64,000 nt of DNA from Diplolepis rosae (lineage: Eukaryota > Arthropoda > Insecta > Hymenoptera > Diplolepididae): assembly GCA_030998225.1 (NCBI GenBank), contig JAPYXD010000419.1, positions 619,889 through 683,888 of the forward strand, read 5' to 3'. This document shows positions 30,401 through 44,400 of the stretch, piece by piece (positions within the stretch are counted from its first letter, which is position 1; each line of letters begins with the position of its first letter). A program made the position numbers and the translations under genes. The notes under the pieces are model-generated. The model was not told the origin of the DNA. It made no database searches and worked only from the letters and a program-made list of their open reading frames with translations.

Positions 30401-33400
30401 AAATTAAGAGAAAAAGAATAGCTGGATTCTAATTGTCTAAATAAGTCGAATGAATTTCATGGCAACTCTAGTATTCTCTCTGGATCTACTTGTGTAAGGT
30501 TGGGATCTCAAGTAATCGGCAAGCCCATTCCTGCCTCTTATATTATGGAGTCGAATGGGAATATAATCTGACCCTAGTATACGCTTGCGATCTAGTTTGC
30601 TCAGATTGAAATTAAGAGAAAACGAATAGCTGGATTCTAATTGTCTAAATAAGTCGAATGAAATTTCATGCTAACTCTAGTATGCTCTTAGCATCTACTT
30701 GTGTAAGGGTGGGATCTCAAGTATACGACAAGCTTGTTTCTACCTTGTTGATTATAGATTCGTACATAAATACCATGCTGACCCTTTTATACGCTTGCGA
30801 TCTAGTTTGCTCGGATTGAAATTACGAGCAAACGAATAGCTGGTTTCTATTTGGATTATTAAGTCGATTGAAATTTCATGTCAACTCTGGTATACTTTCA
30901 GGATCTACTTGTGTAAGGTTGGGATCGAACGTAGACATCAAGCTTTTTCCTGCCTGTTTGATTATGGATTCGAATGGGAATACCATGCTGACCCATGCAT
31001 ACGCTTGCGATCTGGTTTTCTCAGATTAAAATTAAGAGAAAACGAATAGCTGGATTCTAATTGTCTAAATAAGTCGAATGAAATTTCATGCTAACTCTAG
31101 TATGCTCTTAGCATCTACTTGTGTAAGGGTGGGATCTCAAGTATACGACAAGCCTGTTTCTACCTTGTTGATTATAGATTCGTACATAAATACCATGCTG
31201 ACACATGCATACGCTTGCGATCTGGTTTTCTCAGATTAAAATTACGAGCAAACGAATAGCTGGTTTCTATTTGGATAATTAAGTCGAATGAAATTTCATG
31301 TCAACTCTAGTATTCTCTCTGGATCGACTTGTGTAAGGTTGGGATCTCAAGTAAACGGCAAGCCTGTTCCTGCCGTGTATATTATGGAGTCTAATGGGAA
31401 TACCATTCTGACCCTAGTATACGCTTGCGATCTAGTTTGCTCAGATTGAAATTAAGAGTAAAGGAATAGCTGATTTCTATTTGCCTAATTAAGTCGAATG
31501 AAATTTCATGTCAACTCTAGTATACTCTCTGGATCTACTTGTGTAAGGTTGGGAACTCAAGCAGACGACAACCTTGTTCCTACCTGGTTGATTATGGTGT
31601 CGAATGAAAATACCATGCTGACCCTGGTAAACGCTTGCGATATATTTTGCTCAGATTGAAATTACGAGCAAACGAATAGCTGGTTTCGATTTGGATAATT
31701 AAGTCGAATAAAATTTCATTTCAACTCTAGTATACTCTTTAGATATACTTGTGTTATTTTGGGAACTCAAGCAGACGACAAGCTTGTTTCTACCTTGTTG
31801 ATGATAGATTCGTACATAAATACCATGCTGACCCTTTTTAAGGCCTGCGATCTAGTTTGCTCAGATTGAAATTATGAGCAAACGAATAGCTTGTTTCTAT
31901 TTGGATAATTAAGGCGAATGAAATTTCATGTCAACTCTGGCATACTTTCAGGATCTACTTGTGTAAGGTTGGGATCGAACGTAGACATCAAGCTTTTTCC
32001 TGCCTGTTTGATTATGGATTCGAATGGGAATACCATGTTGACCCATGCATACGCTTGCCATCTAGTTTGCTCAGATTGAAATTAAGAGAAAACGAATAGC
32101 TGGATTCTATTTGTCTAAATAATTCGAGTGACATTTCATGCTAATTCTAGTATGCCCTTAGCATCTACTTGTGTAAGGATGGGATGTCAAGTATACGAAA
32201 AGCTTGTTTCTACCTTGTTGATTATAGATTCGTACATAAATACCATTCTGACCCTAGTATACGCTTGCGATCTAGTTTTCTCAGATTAAAATTGCGAGTA
32301 AACAAATAGCTGGTTCCTATTTGTCTAATTAAGTCGAATGAAATTTCATGCTAACTCTAGTATGCTCTTAGCATCTACTTGTGTAACGGTGGGATTTCAA
32401 GTATACGACTAGCTTGTTTCTACCTTGTTGATTATAGATTCGTACATAAATACCATGCTCTTCCTTTTATACGCATGCGATATAGTTTGCTCAGATTGAA
32501 ATTACGAGCAAACGAATAGCTGGATTCTATTTGGATAATTAAGTCGATTGAAATTTCATGTCAAGTCAGGTATACTTTCAGGATCTACTTGTGTAAGGTT
32601 GGGATCGATCGTAGACATCAAGCTTTTTCCTGCCTGTTTGATTATGGATTCGAAAGGGAATACCATGCTGACCCTTGTATACGCTTGCGATCTTGTTTGC
32701 TCAGATTGAAATTACAAGAAAACGAAAAGCTCTTTTCTATTTGTATAAATAAATCGAATGAAATTTCATGCTAAATCTATTTTTTTCTTAGCATCTACTT
32801 GTGTAAGGGTGGGATCTCAAGTAAACGGCAAGCTTGTTCCTCTACTGGTGGATTATGGATTCGAATGGGAATACCATGCTGACCCATGCATACGCTTGCG
32901 ATCTGGTTTTCTCAGATTAAAATTACGAGTAATTGAATTGCTGGTTCCTATTTCTCTAATTAAGTCGAATGGAATTTCATGTTAACTCTAGTATACGAAC
33001 ATGATCTAGTTGGGAAAGCTTGGAATCTGATGTAGACGACGAGCTTGTAAACAAGTGGCTGTTTTCTATTTGTCTAATTAATTCGAATGAAATTTCATTT
33101 CAACTCTAGTATACGCACATGATCTACTTGTGTAAGGTTGGGATCTCAAGTATACGACAAGCTTGTTTCTACCTTTCTGATTATGGATTCGTACATAAAT
33201 ACCATGCTGACCCATGCATACGCTTGCAACCTAGTTTGCTCAGATTGAAATTACGGGTATACTAATAGCTGCTATCTATTTGCCTAATTAAGTCGAATGA
33301 AATTTCATGTCAACTCTAACATACTCTCAGGATCTACTTGTGTAAGGTTGGGATCTCAAGTAGTCGGCAATCTTGTTCCTGCCGGGTTGATTATGGATTC

Positions 33401-34461
33401 GAATGGGAATAGAATGCTGACCCTTGTATACGCTTGCGATCTAGTTTTCTCAGATTGAATTTACGGGTATACGAATAGCTGGTTTCTAATTGTTTAAATA
33501 TGTCGAATGAAATTTCATGCTAACTCTAGTATGCTCTTAGCATCTACTTGTGTAAGGGTGGGATCTCAAGTATACGACAAGCCTGTTTCTACCTTGTTGT
33601 TTATAGATTCGTACATAAATACCATGCTGACACATGCATACGCTTGCGATCTGGTTTTCTCAGATTAAAATTACGAGCAAACGAATAGCTGGTTTCTATT
33701 TGGATAATTAAGTCGAATGAAATTTCATGTCAACTCTAGTATTCTCTCTGGATCGACTTGTGTAAGGTTGGGATCTCAAGTAAACGGCAAGCCTGTTCCT
33801 GCCGTGTATATTATGGAGTCTAATGGGAATACCATTCTGACCCTAGTATACGCTTGCGATCTAGTTTGCTCAGTTTGAAATTACGAGTAAACGAATAGCT
33901 GATTTCTATTTGTATAAATAAATCGAATGAAATTTCATGTCAACTCTAGTATACTCTCTGGATCTACTTGTGTAAGGTTGGGATCTCAAGTAAACGGCAA
34001 GTTTGTTCCTGCGTGCTTGATTATGGATTCGAATGGGTATACCATGCTGACACATGCATACGATTGCGATCTTGTTTGCTCAGATTGAAATTAAGAGTAA
34101 ACGAATAGCTGGTTTCTATTTTGCTAATTAATTAATCCGATATTTCATTTTTAACTCTGTATGCTCTGAGGATCTTCTCGTGTAAGATTTGGATCTCATG
34201 TAGACGGCAGGCTTGTTCCTGCCTGGTTGATTATTGATTCTAATGGGAATACCATGCTGACCCTAGTATACGCTTGCAATCTAGTTTGCTCAGATTGAAT
34301 TAGGAGAAAACGATTAGCTGGTTTCTATTTGTCTTATTAAGTCGAATGTAATTACATGTTACTTCTAGTATACGCACATGATCTACTTGAGAAAGCTTGG
34401 AATCTAATGTAGACGATGAGCTTGTAAACAAGTAGCTGGTTTCTATTTGTCTAATTAATTC
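27481..34461 (+). repeat. Higher-order repeat unit, copy 1 (about 6.98 kb)
   Basis: This is the first of three consecutive copies of a unit of roughly 33-34 monomers. Landmarks recur downstream at +6980 or +6981: the deletion-monomer junctions at 27767, 29565, 33043 and 34420, and the ATATAATCTG deletion marker at 30561. Copy 1 differs from copies 2 and 3 around 28820-29250, where the order of a few monomers is changed although total length is kept. The sequence upstream of 27481 does not match the sequence upstream of 34462, which sets the start. Confidence 0.9.
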
Positions 34462-37400
34462 GAATGAAATTTCATTTCAACTCTAGTATACGCACATGAT
34501 CTACTTGGGCAAGCTTGGAATCTAATGTTGACGACGAGCTTGTATCTACCTGGTTGATAATAGATTCGTACATAAATACCATGCTGACACTTTTATACGC
34601 TTGCGATCTAGTTTGCTCAGATTGAAATTACGACCAAACGAATAGCTGGTTTCTATTTGGATAATTAAGTCGAATGAAATTTCATTTCAACTCAAGTATA
34701 CGAACATGATCTACTTGGGAAAGCTTGGAATCTGATGTAGACGACGAGCTTGTAAACAAGTAGCTGTTTTCTATTTGTCTAATTAATTCGAATGAAATTT
34801 CATTTCAACTCTAGTATACGCACATGATCTACTTTTGTAAGGTTGGGATCTCAAGTATACGACAAGCTTGTTTCTACCTTTCTGATTATGGATTCGTACA
34901 TAAATACCATGCTGACCCATGCATACGCTTGCAACCTAGTTTGCTCAGATTGAAATTACGGGTATACTAATAGCTGCTATCTATTTGCCTAATTAAGTCG
35001 AATGAAATTTCATGTCAACTCTAACATACTCTCAGGATCTACTTGTGTAAGGTTGGGATCTCAAGTAGTCGGCAATCTTTTTCCTGCCGGGTTGATTATG
35101 GATTCGAATGGGAATAGAATGCTGACCCTTGTATACGCTTGCGATCTAGTTTTCTCAGATTGAATTTACGGGTATACGAATAGCTGGTTTCTATTTTGCT
35201 AATTAATTAATACGATATTTCATTTTTAACTCTGTATGCTCTGAGGATCTTCTCGTGTAAGATTTGGATCTCAAGTAGACGGCAGGCTTGTTCCTTTACT
35301 GGTGGATTATGGATTCGAATGGGAATACCATGCTGACCCATGCATACTTTTGCGATCTAGTTTGCTCAGATTGAAATTAAGAGTAAACGAATAGCTGGTT
35401 TCTATTTTGCTAATTAATTAATCCGATATTTCATTTTTAACTCTGTATGCTCTGAGGATCTTCTCGTGTAAGGTTTGGATCTCATGTAGACGGCAGGCTT
35501 GTTCCTGCCTGGTTGATTATTGATTCTAATGGGAATACCATGCTGACTCTAGTATACGCTTGCAATCTAGTTTGCTCAGATTGAATTAGGAGAAAACGAT
35601 TAGCTGGTTTCTATTTGTCTTATTAAGGTGAATGAAATTTCATGTCAACTCTAGTATACCCCCAGGATCTTCTCGTGTAAGATTTGGATCTCAAGTAGAC
35701 GGCAAGCTTGTTCCTGCGTGCTTGATTATGGATTCGAATGGGTATACCATGCTGACACATGCATACGCTTGCGATCTTGTTTGCTCAGATTAAAATTAAG
35801 TGTAAACGAATAGCTGATTTCTATTTTGCTAATTAATTAATACGATATTTCATTTTTAACTCTGTATGCTCTGAGGATCTTCTCGTGTAAGATTTGGATC
35901 TCATGTAGACGGCAGGCTTGTTCCTGCCTGGTTGATTATTGATTCTAATGGGAATACCATGCTGACCCTAGTATACGCTTGCAATCTAGTTTGCTCAGAT
36001 GGAATGAGGATAAAACGATTAGCTGGTTTCTATTTGTCTTATTAAGGTGAATGAAATTTCATGTCAACTCTAGTATACCCCCAGGATCTTCTCGTGTAAG
36101 ATTTGGATCTCAAGTAGACGGCAAGCTTGTTCCTGCGTGCTTGATTATGGATTCGAATGGGTATACCATGCTGACACATGCATACGCTTGCGATCTTGTT
36201 TGCTCAGATTGAAATTAAGGGTAAACGAATAGCTGATTTCTATTTGCCTAATTAAGTCGAATGAAATTTCATGTTAACTCTAGTATATGCACATGATCTA
36301 GTTTGGCAAGTTTGGAATCTAATGTAGACGAAAATCTTGTTCCTGCCTGGTTGATTCTGGATTCTCATGGGAATACCATGCTGACCCTAATATACGCTTG
36401 CGATCTAGTTTTCTCAGATTAAAATTACGAGTAATTGAATTGCTTGTTCCTATTTGTCTTATTAAGTCGAATGTAATTACATGTTACTTCTAGTATACGC
36501 ACATGATCTACTTGAGACAGCTTGGAATCTAATGTAGACGATGAGCTTGTAAACAAGTAGCTGGTTTCAATTTGTCTAATTAATTCGAATGAAATTTCAT
36601 TTCAACTCTAGTATACGCACATGATCTACTTGTGTAAGGTTGGGATCTCAAGTAGACGGCAAGCTTGTTTCTACCTGGTTGATTATGGATTTGTACATAA
36701 ATACCATGCTGCCTCTTTTATACACTTTCGATCTAGTTTGTTCAGATTGAAATTACGAGCAAACAAAAAGCTGGTTTCTATTTAGGTCATTAAATCGCAT
36801 GAAATTGCATATTAACTTTAGTATACTCTCTGGATCTTCTTGTGTAAGGTTTGGAACTCAAGCAGACGACTAGCTTGTTCCTGCTTTGGTTGATTATTGA
36901 TTCGAATAGAAATACCATGCTGACACATGCAGGCGCTTGCGACCTAGTTTGCTCAGATTGAAATTAAGAGAAAACGAATAGCTGGTTTTTATTTGTCTAA
37001 ATAAGTCGAATGAAATTTCATGTCAACTCTAGTATACTTTCAGGATCTACTTGTGTAACGGTGGGATCTCAAGTATACGACTAGCTTGTTTCTACCTTGT
37101 TGATTATAGATTCGTACATAAATACCATGCTCTTCCTTTTATACGCTTGCGATCTAGTTTGCTCAGATTGAAATTACGAGCAAACGAATAGCTGGTTTCT
37201 ATTTGGATTATTAAGTCGATTGAAATTTAATGTCAACTCTAGTATACTCTCTGGATCTACTTTTGTAAGGTTGGGATCCCAAGTAGACCGCAAGCTTGTT
37301 CCTGCCTGATTGATTATGGATTCGAATGGGTATACCATGCTGACACATGCATACGCTTGCGATCTGGTTTTCTCAGATTAAAATTAGGAGAAAACTAATA

Positions 37401-40400
37401 GCTGGATTCTAATTGTCTAAATAAGTCGAATGAATTTCATGGCAACTCTAGTATTCTCTCTGGATCTACTTGTGTAAGGTTGGGATCTCAAGTAATCGGC
37501 AAGCCCATTCCTGCCTCTTATATTATGGAGTCGAATGGGAATATAATCTGACCCTAGTATACGCTTGCGATCTAGTTTGCTCAGATTGAAATTAAGAGAA
37601 AACGAATAGCTGGATTCTAATTGTCTAAATAAGTCGAATGAAATTTCATGCTAACTCTAGTATGCTCTTAGCATCTACTTGTGTAAGGGTGGGATCTCAA
37701 GTATACGACAAGCTTGTTTCTACCTTGTTGATTATAGATTCGTACATAAATACCATGCTGACCCTTTTATACGCTTGCGATCTAGTTTGCTCAGATTGAA
37801 ATTACGAGCAAACGAATAGCTGGTTTCTATTTGGATAATTAAGTCGATTGAAATTTCATGTCAACTCTGGTATACTTTCAGGATCTACTTGTGTAAGGTT
37901 GGGATCGAACGTAGACATCAAGCTTTTTCCTGCCTGTTTGATTATGGATTCGAATGGGAATACCATGCTGACCCATGCATACGCTTGCGATCTAGTTTGC
38001 TCAGATTTAAATTAAGAGAAAAAGAATAGCTGGATTCTAATTGTCTAAATAAGTCGAATGAAATTTCATGCTAACTCTAGTATGCTCTTAGCATCTACTT
38101 GTGTAAGGGTGGGATCTCAAGTATACGACAAGCCTGTTTCTACCTTGTTGATTATAGATTCGTACATAAATACCATGCTGACACATGCATACGCTTGCGA
38201 TCTGGTTTTCTCAGATTAAAATTACGAGCAAACGAATAGCTGGTTTCTATTTGGATAATTAAGTCGAATGAAATTTCATGTCAACTCTAGTATTCTCTCT
38301 GGATCGACTTGTGTAAGGTTGGGATCTCAAGTAAACGGCAAGCCTGTTCCTGCCGTGTATATTATGGAGTCTAATGGGAATACCATTCTGACCCTAGTAT
38401 ACGCTTGCGATCTAGTTTGCTCAGATTGAAATTAAGAGTAAAGGAATAGCTGATTTCTATTTGCCTAATTAAGTCGAATGAAATTTCATGTCAACTCTAG
38501 TATACTCTCTGGATCTACTTGTGTAAGGTTGGGAACTCAAGCAGACGACAACCTTGTTCCTACCTGGTTGATTATGGTGTCGAATGAAAATACCATGCTG
38601 ACCCTGGTAAACGCTTGCGATATATTTTGCTCAGATTGAAATTACGAGCAAACGAATAGCTGGTTTCGATTTGGATAATTAAGTCGAATAAAATTTCATT
38701 TCAACTCTAGTATACTCTTTAGATATACTTGTGTTAGTTTGGGAACTCAAGCAGACGACAAGCTTGTTTCTACCTTGTTGATGATAGATTCGTACATAAA
38801 TACCATGCTGACCCTTTTTAAGGCCTGCGATCTAGTTTGCTCAGATTGAAATTATGAGCAAACGAATAGCTTGTTTCTATTTGGATAATTAAGGCGAATG
38901 AAATTTCATGTCAACTCTGGCATACTTTCAGGATCTACTTGTGTAAGGTTGGGATCGAACGTAGACATCAAGCTTTTTCCTGCCTGTTTGATTATGGATT
39001 CGAATGGGAATACCATGTTGACCCATGCATACGCTTGCCATCTAGTTTGCTCAGATTGAAATTAAGAGAAAACGAATAGCTGGATTCTATTTGTCTAAAT
39101 AATTCGAGTGACATTTCATGCTAATTCTAGTATGCCCTTAGCATCTACTTGTGTAAGGATGGGATCTCAAGTATACGAAAAGCTTGTTTCTACCTTGTTG
39201 ATTATAGATTCGTACATAAATACCATTCTGACCCTAGTATACGCTTGCGATCTAGTTTTCTCAGATTAAAATTGCGAGTAAACAAATAGCTGGTTCCTAT
39301 TTGTCTAATTAAGTCGAATGAAATTTCATGCTAACTCTAGTATGCTCTTAGCATCTACTTGTGTAACGGTGGGATTTCAAGTATACGACTAGCTTGTTTC
39401 TACCTTGTTGATTATAGATTCGTACATAAATACCATGCTCTTCCTTTTATACGCATGCGATCTAGTTTGCTCAGATTGAAATGATGAGCAAACGAATAGC
39501 TGGATTCTATTTGGATAATTAAGTCGATTGAAATTTCATGTCAAGTCAGGTATACTTTCAGGATCTACTTGTGTAAGGTTGGGATCGATCGTAGACATCA
39601 AGCTTTTTCCTGCCTGTTTGATTATGGATTCGAAAGGGAATACCATGCTGACCCTTGTATACGCTTGCGATCTTGTTTGCTCAGATTGAAATTACAAGAA
39701 AACGAAAAGCTCTTTTCTATTTGTATAAATAAATCGAATGAAATTTCATGCTAAATCTATTTTTTTCTTAGCATCTACTTGTGTAAGGGTGGGATCTCAA
39801 GTAAACGGCAAGCTTGTTCCTCTACTGGTGGATTATGGATTCGAATGGGAATACCATGCTGACCCATGCATACGCTTGCGATCTGGTTTTCTCAGATTAA
39901 AATTACGAGTAATTGAATTGCTGGTTCCTATTTCTCTAATTAAGTCGAATGGAATTTCATGTTAACTCTAGTATACGAACATGATCTAGTTGGGAAAGCT
40001 TGGAATCTGATGTAGACGACGAGCTTGTAAACAAGTGGCTGTTTTCTATTTGTCTAATTAATTCGAATGAAATTTCATTTCAACTCTAGTATACGCACAT
40101 GATCTACTTGTGTAAGGTTGGGATCTCAAGTATACGACAAGCTTGTTTCTACCTTTCTGATTATGGATTCGTACATAAATACCATGCTGACCCATGCATA
40201 CGCTTGCAACCTAGTTTGCTCAGATTGAAATTACGGGTATACTAATAGCTGCTATCTATTTGCCTAATTAAGTCGAATGAAATTTCATGTCAACTCTAAC
40301 ATACTCTCAGGATCTACTTGTGTAAGGTTGGGATCTCAAGTAGTCGGCAATCTTGTTCCTGCCGGGTTGATTATGGATTCGAATGGGAATAGAATGCTGA

Positions 40401-41442
40401 CCCTTGTATACGCTTGCGATCTAGTTTTCTCAGATTGAATTTACGGGTATACGAATAGCTGGTTTCTAATTGTTTAAATATGTCGAATGAAATTTCATGC
40501 TAACTCTAGTATGCTCTTAGCATCTACTTGTGTAAGGGTGGGATCTCAAGTATACGACAAGCCTGTTTCTACCTTGTTGTTTATAGAATCGTACATAAAT
40601 ACCATGCTGACACATGCATACGCTTGCGATCTGGTTTTCTCAGATTAAAATTACGAGCAAACGAATAGCTGGTTTCTATTTGGATAATTAAGTCGAATGA
40701 AATTTCATGTCAACTCTAGTATTCTCTCTGGATCGACTTGTGTAAGGTGGGGATCTCAAGTAAACGGCAAGCCTGTTCCTGCCGTGTATATTATGGAGTC
40801 TAATGGTAATACCATTCTGACCCTAGTATACGCTTTGCGATCTAGTTTGCTCAGATTGAAATTACGAGTAAACGAATAGCTGATTTCTATTTGTATAAAT
40901 AAATCGAATGAAATTTCATGTCAACTCTAGTATACTCTCTGGATCAACTTGTGTAAGGTTGGGATCTCAAGTAAACGGCAAGTTTGTTCCTGCGTGCTTG
41001 ATTCTGGATTCGAATGGGTATACCATGCTGACACATGCATACGCTTGCGATCTTGTTTGCTCAGATTGAAATTAAGAGTAAACGAATAGCTGGTTTCTAT
41101 TTTGCTAATTAATTAATCCGATATTTCATTTTTAACTCTGTATGCTCTGAGGTTCTTCTCGTGTAAGATTTGGTTCTCATGTAGACGGCAGGCTTGTTCC
41201 CGCCTGGTTGATTATTGATTCTAATGGGAATACCATGCTGACCCTAGTATACGCTTGCAATCTAGTTTGCTCAGATTGAATTAGGAGAAAACGATTAGCT
41301 GGTTTCTATTTGTCTTATTAAGGTGAATGTAATTACATGTTACTTCTAGTATACGCACATGATCTACTTGAGAAAGCTTGGAATCTAATGTAGACGACGA
41401 GCTTGTAAACAAGTAGCTGGTTTCTATTTGTCTAATTAATTC
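34462..41442 (+). repeat. Higher-order repeat unit, copy 2 (about 6.98 kb)
   Basis: Second copy of the 6.98-kb unit. It shares private indels with its neighbours, including the one-base loss in GTCGAATGAATTTCATGG (near 37424) and the ATATAATCTG marker at 37541. Line-by-line comparison with copy 3 shows only scattered substitutions. By eye the identity is above 97 percent; I did not compute it. Confidence 0.9.
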
Positions 41443-44400
41443 GAATGAAATTTCATTTCAACTCTAGTATACGCACATGATCTACTTGGGCAAGCTTGGA
41501 ATCTAATGTTGACGACGAGCTTGTATCTACCTGGTTGATAATAGATTCGTACATAAATACCATGCTGACACTTTTATACGCTTGCGATCTAGTTTGCTCA
41601 GATTGAAATTACGACCAAACGAATAGCTGGTTTCTATTTGGATAATTAAGTCGAATGAAATTTCATTTCAACTCAAGTATACGAACATGATCTACTTGGG
41701 AAAGCTTGGAATCTGATGTAGACGACGAGCTTGTAAACAAGTAGCTGTTTTCTATTTGTCTAATTAATTCGAATGAAATTTCAATTCAACTCTAGTATAC
41801 GCACATGATCCACTTTTGTAAGGTTGGGATCTCAAGTATACGACAAGCTTGTTTCTACCTTTCTGATTATGGATTCGTACATAAATACCATGCTGACCCA
41901 TGCATACGCTTGCAACCTAGTTTGCTCAGATTGAAATTACGGGTATACTAATAGCTGCTATCTATTTGCCTAATTAAGTCGAATGAAATTTCATGTCAAC
42001 TCTAACATACTCTCAGGATCTACTTGTGTAAGGTTGGGATCTCAAGTAGTCGGCAATCTTGTTCCTGCCGGGTTGATTATGGATTCGAATGGGAATAGAA
42101 TGCTGACCCTTGTATACGCTTGCGATCTAGTTTTCTCAGATTGAATTTACGGGTATACGAATAGCTGGTTTCTATTTTGCTAATTAATTAATACGATATT
42201 TCATTTTTAACTCTGTATGCTCTGAGGATCTTCTCGTGTAAGATTTGGATCTCAAGTAGACGGCAGGCTTGTTCCTTTACTGGTGGATTATGGATTCGAA
42301 TGGGAATACCATGCTGACCCATGCATACTTTTGCGATCTAGTTTGCTCAGATTGAAATTAAGAGTAAACGAATAGCTGGTTTCTATTTTGCTAATTAATT
42401 AATCCGATATTTCATTTTTAACTCTGTATGCTCTGAGGATCTTCTCGTGTAAGGTTTGGATCTCATGTAGACGGCAGGCTTGTTCCTGCCTGGTTGATTA
42501 TTGATTCTAATGGGAATACCATGCTGACTCTAGTATACGCTTGCAATCTAGTTTGCTCAGATTGAATTAGGAGAAAACGATTAGCTGGTTTCTATTTGCC
42601 TAATTAAGTCGAATGAAATTTCATGTCAACTCTAGTATACACACAGGATCTACTTGTGTAAGTTTTGGATCTCAAGTAGACGGCAAGCTTGTTCCTGCGT
42701 GCTTGATTATGGATTCGAATGGGTATACCATGCTGACACATGCATACGCTTGCGATCTTGTTTGCTCAGATTAAAATTAAGTGTAAACGAATAGCTGATT
42801 TCTATTTTGCTAATTAATTAATACGATATTTCATTTTTAACTCTGTATGCTCTGAGGATCTTCTCGTGTAAGATTTGGATCTCATGTAGACGGCAGGCTT
42901 GTTCCTGCCTGGTTGATTATTGATTCTAATGGGAATACCATGCTGACCCTAGTATACGCTTGCAATCTAGTTTGCTCAGATTGAATTAGGAGAAAACGAT
43001 TAGCTGGTTTCTATTTGTCTTATTAAGGTGAATGAAATTTCATGTCAACTCTAGTATACCCCCAGGATCTTCTCGTGTAAGATTTGGATCTCAAGTAGAC
43101 GGCAAGCTTGTTTCTACCTGGTTGATTATGGATTTGTACATAAATACCATGCTGCCTCTTTTATACGCTTGTGATCTAGTTTGCTCAGATTGAAATTAAG
43201 GGTAAACGAATAGCTGATTTCTATTTGCCTAATTAAGTCGAATGAAATTTCATGTTAACTCTAGTATATGCACATGATCTAGTTTGGCAAGTTTGGAATC
43301 TAATGTAGACGAAAATCTTGTTCCTGCCTGGTTGATTCTGGATTCTCATGGGAATACCATGCTGACCCTAATATACGCTTGCGATCTAGTTTTCTCAGAT
43401 TAAAATTACGAGTAATTGAATTGCTTGTTCCTATTTGTCTTATTAAGTCGAATGTAATTACATGTTACTTCTAGTATACGCACATGATCTACTTGAGAAA
43501 GCTTGGAATCTAATGTAGACGACGAGCTTGTAAACAAGTAGCTGGTTTCAATTTGTCTAATTAATTCGAATGAAATTTCATTTCAACTCTAGTATACGCA
43601 CATGATCTACTTGTGTAAGGTTGGGATCTCAAGTAGACGGCAAGCTTGTTTCTACCTGGTTGATTATGGATTTGTACATAAATACCATGCTGCCTCTTTT
43701 ATACACTTTCGATCTAGTTTGCTCAGATTGAAATTAAGAGAAAACGAATAGCTGGTTTCTATTTGTCTAAATAAGTCGAATGAAATTTCATGTCAACTCT
43801 AGTATACTCTCTGGATCTTCTTGTGTAAGGTTTGGAACTCAAGCAGACGACTAGCTTGTTCCTGCTTTGGTTGATTATTGATTCGAATGGGAATACCATG
43901 CTGACACATGCAGGCGCTTGCAATCTAGTTTGCTCAGATTGAAATTACGAGAGAACGAATAGCTGGTTTCTATTTGTCTAAATAAGTCGAATGAAATTTC
44001 ATGGCAACTCTAGTATGCTCTTAGCATCTACTTGTGTAAGGGTGGGATCTCAAGTATACGACTAGCTTGTTTCTACCTTGTTGATTATAGATTCGTACAT
44101 AAATACCATGCTCTTCCTTTTATACGCTTGCGATCTAGTTTGCTCAGATTGAAATTACGAGCAAACGAATAGCTGGTTTCTATTTGGATTATTAAGTCGA
44201 TTGAAATTTAATGTCAACTCTAGTATACTCTCTGGATCTACTTTTGTAAGGTTGGGATCCCAAGTAGACCGCAAGCTTGTTCCTGCCTGATTGATTATGG
44301 ATTCGAATGGGTATACCATGCTGACACATGCATACGCTTGCGATCGGGTTTTCTCAGATTAAAATTAGGAGAAAAATAATAGCTGGATTCTAATTGTCTA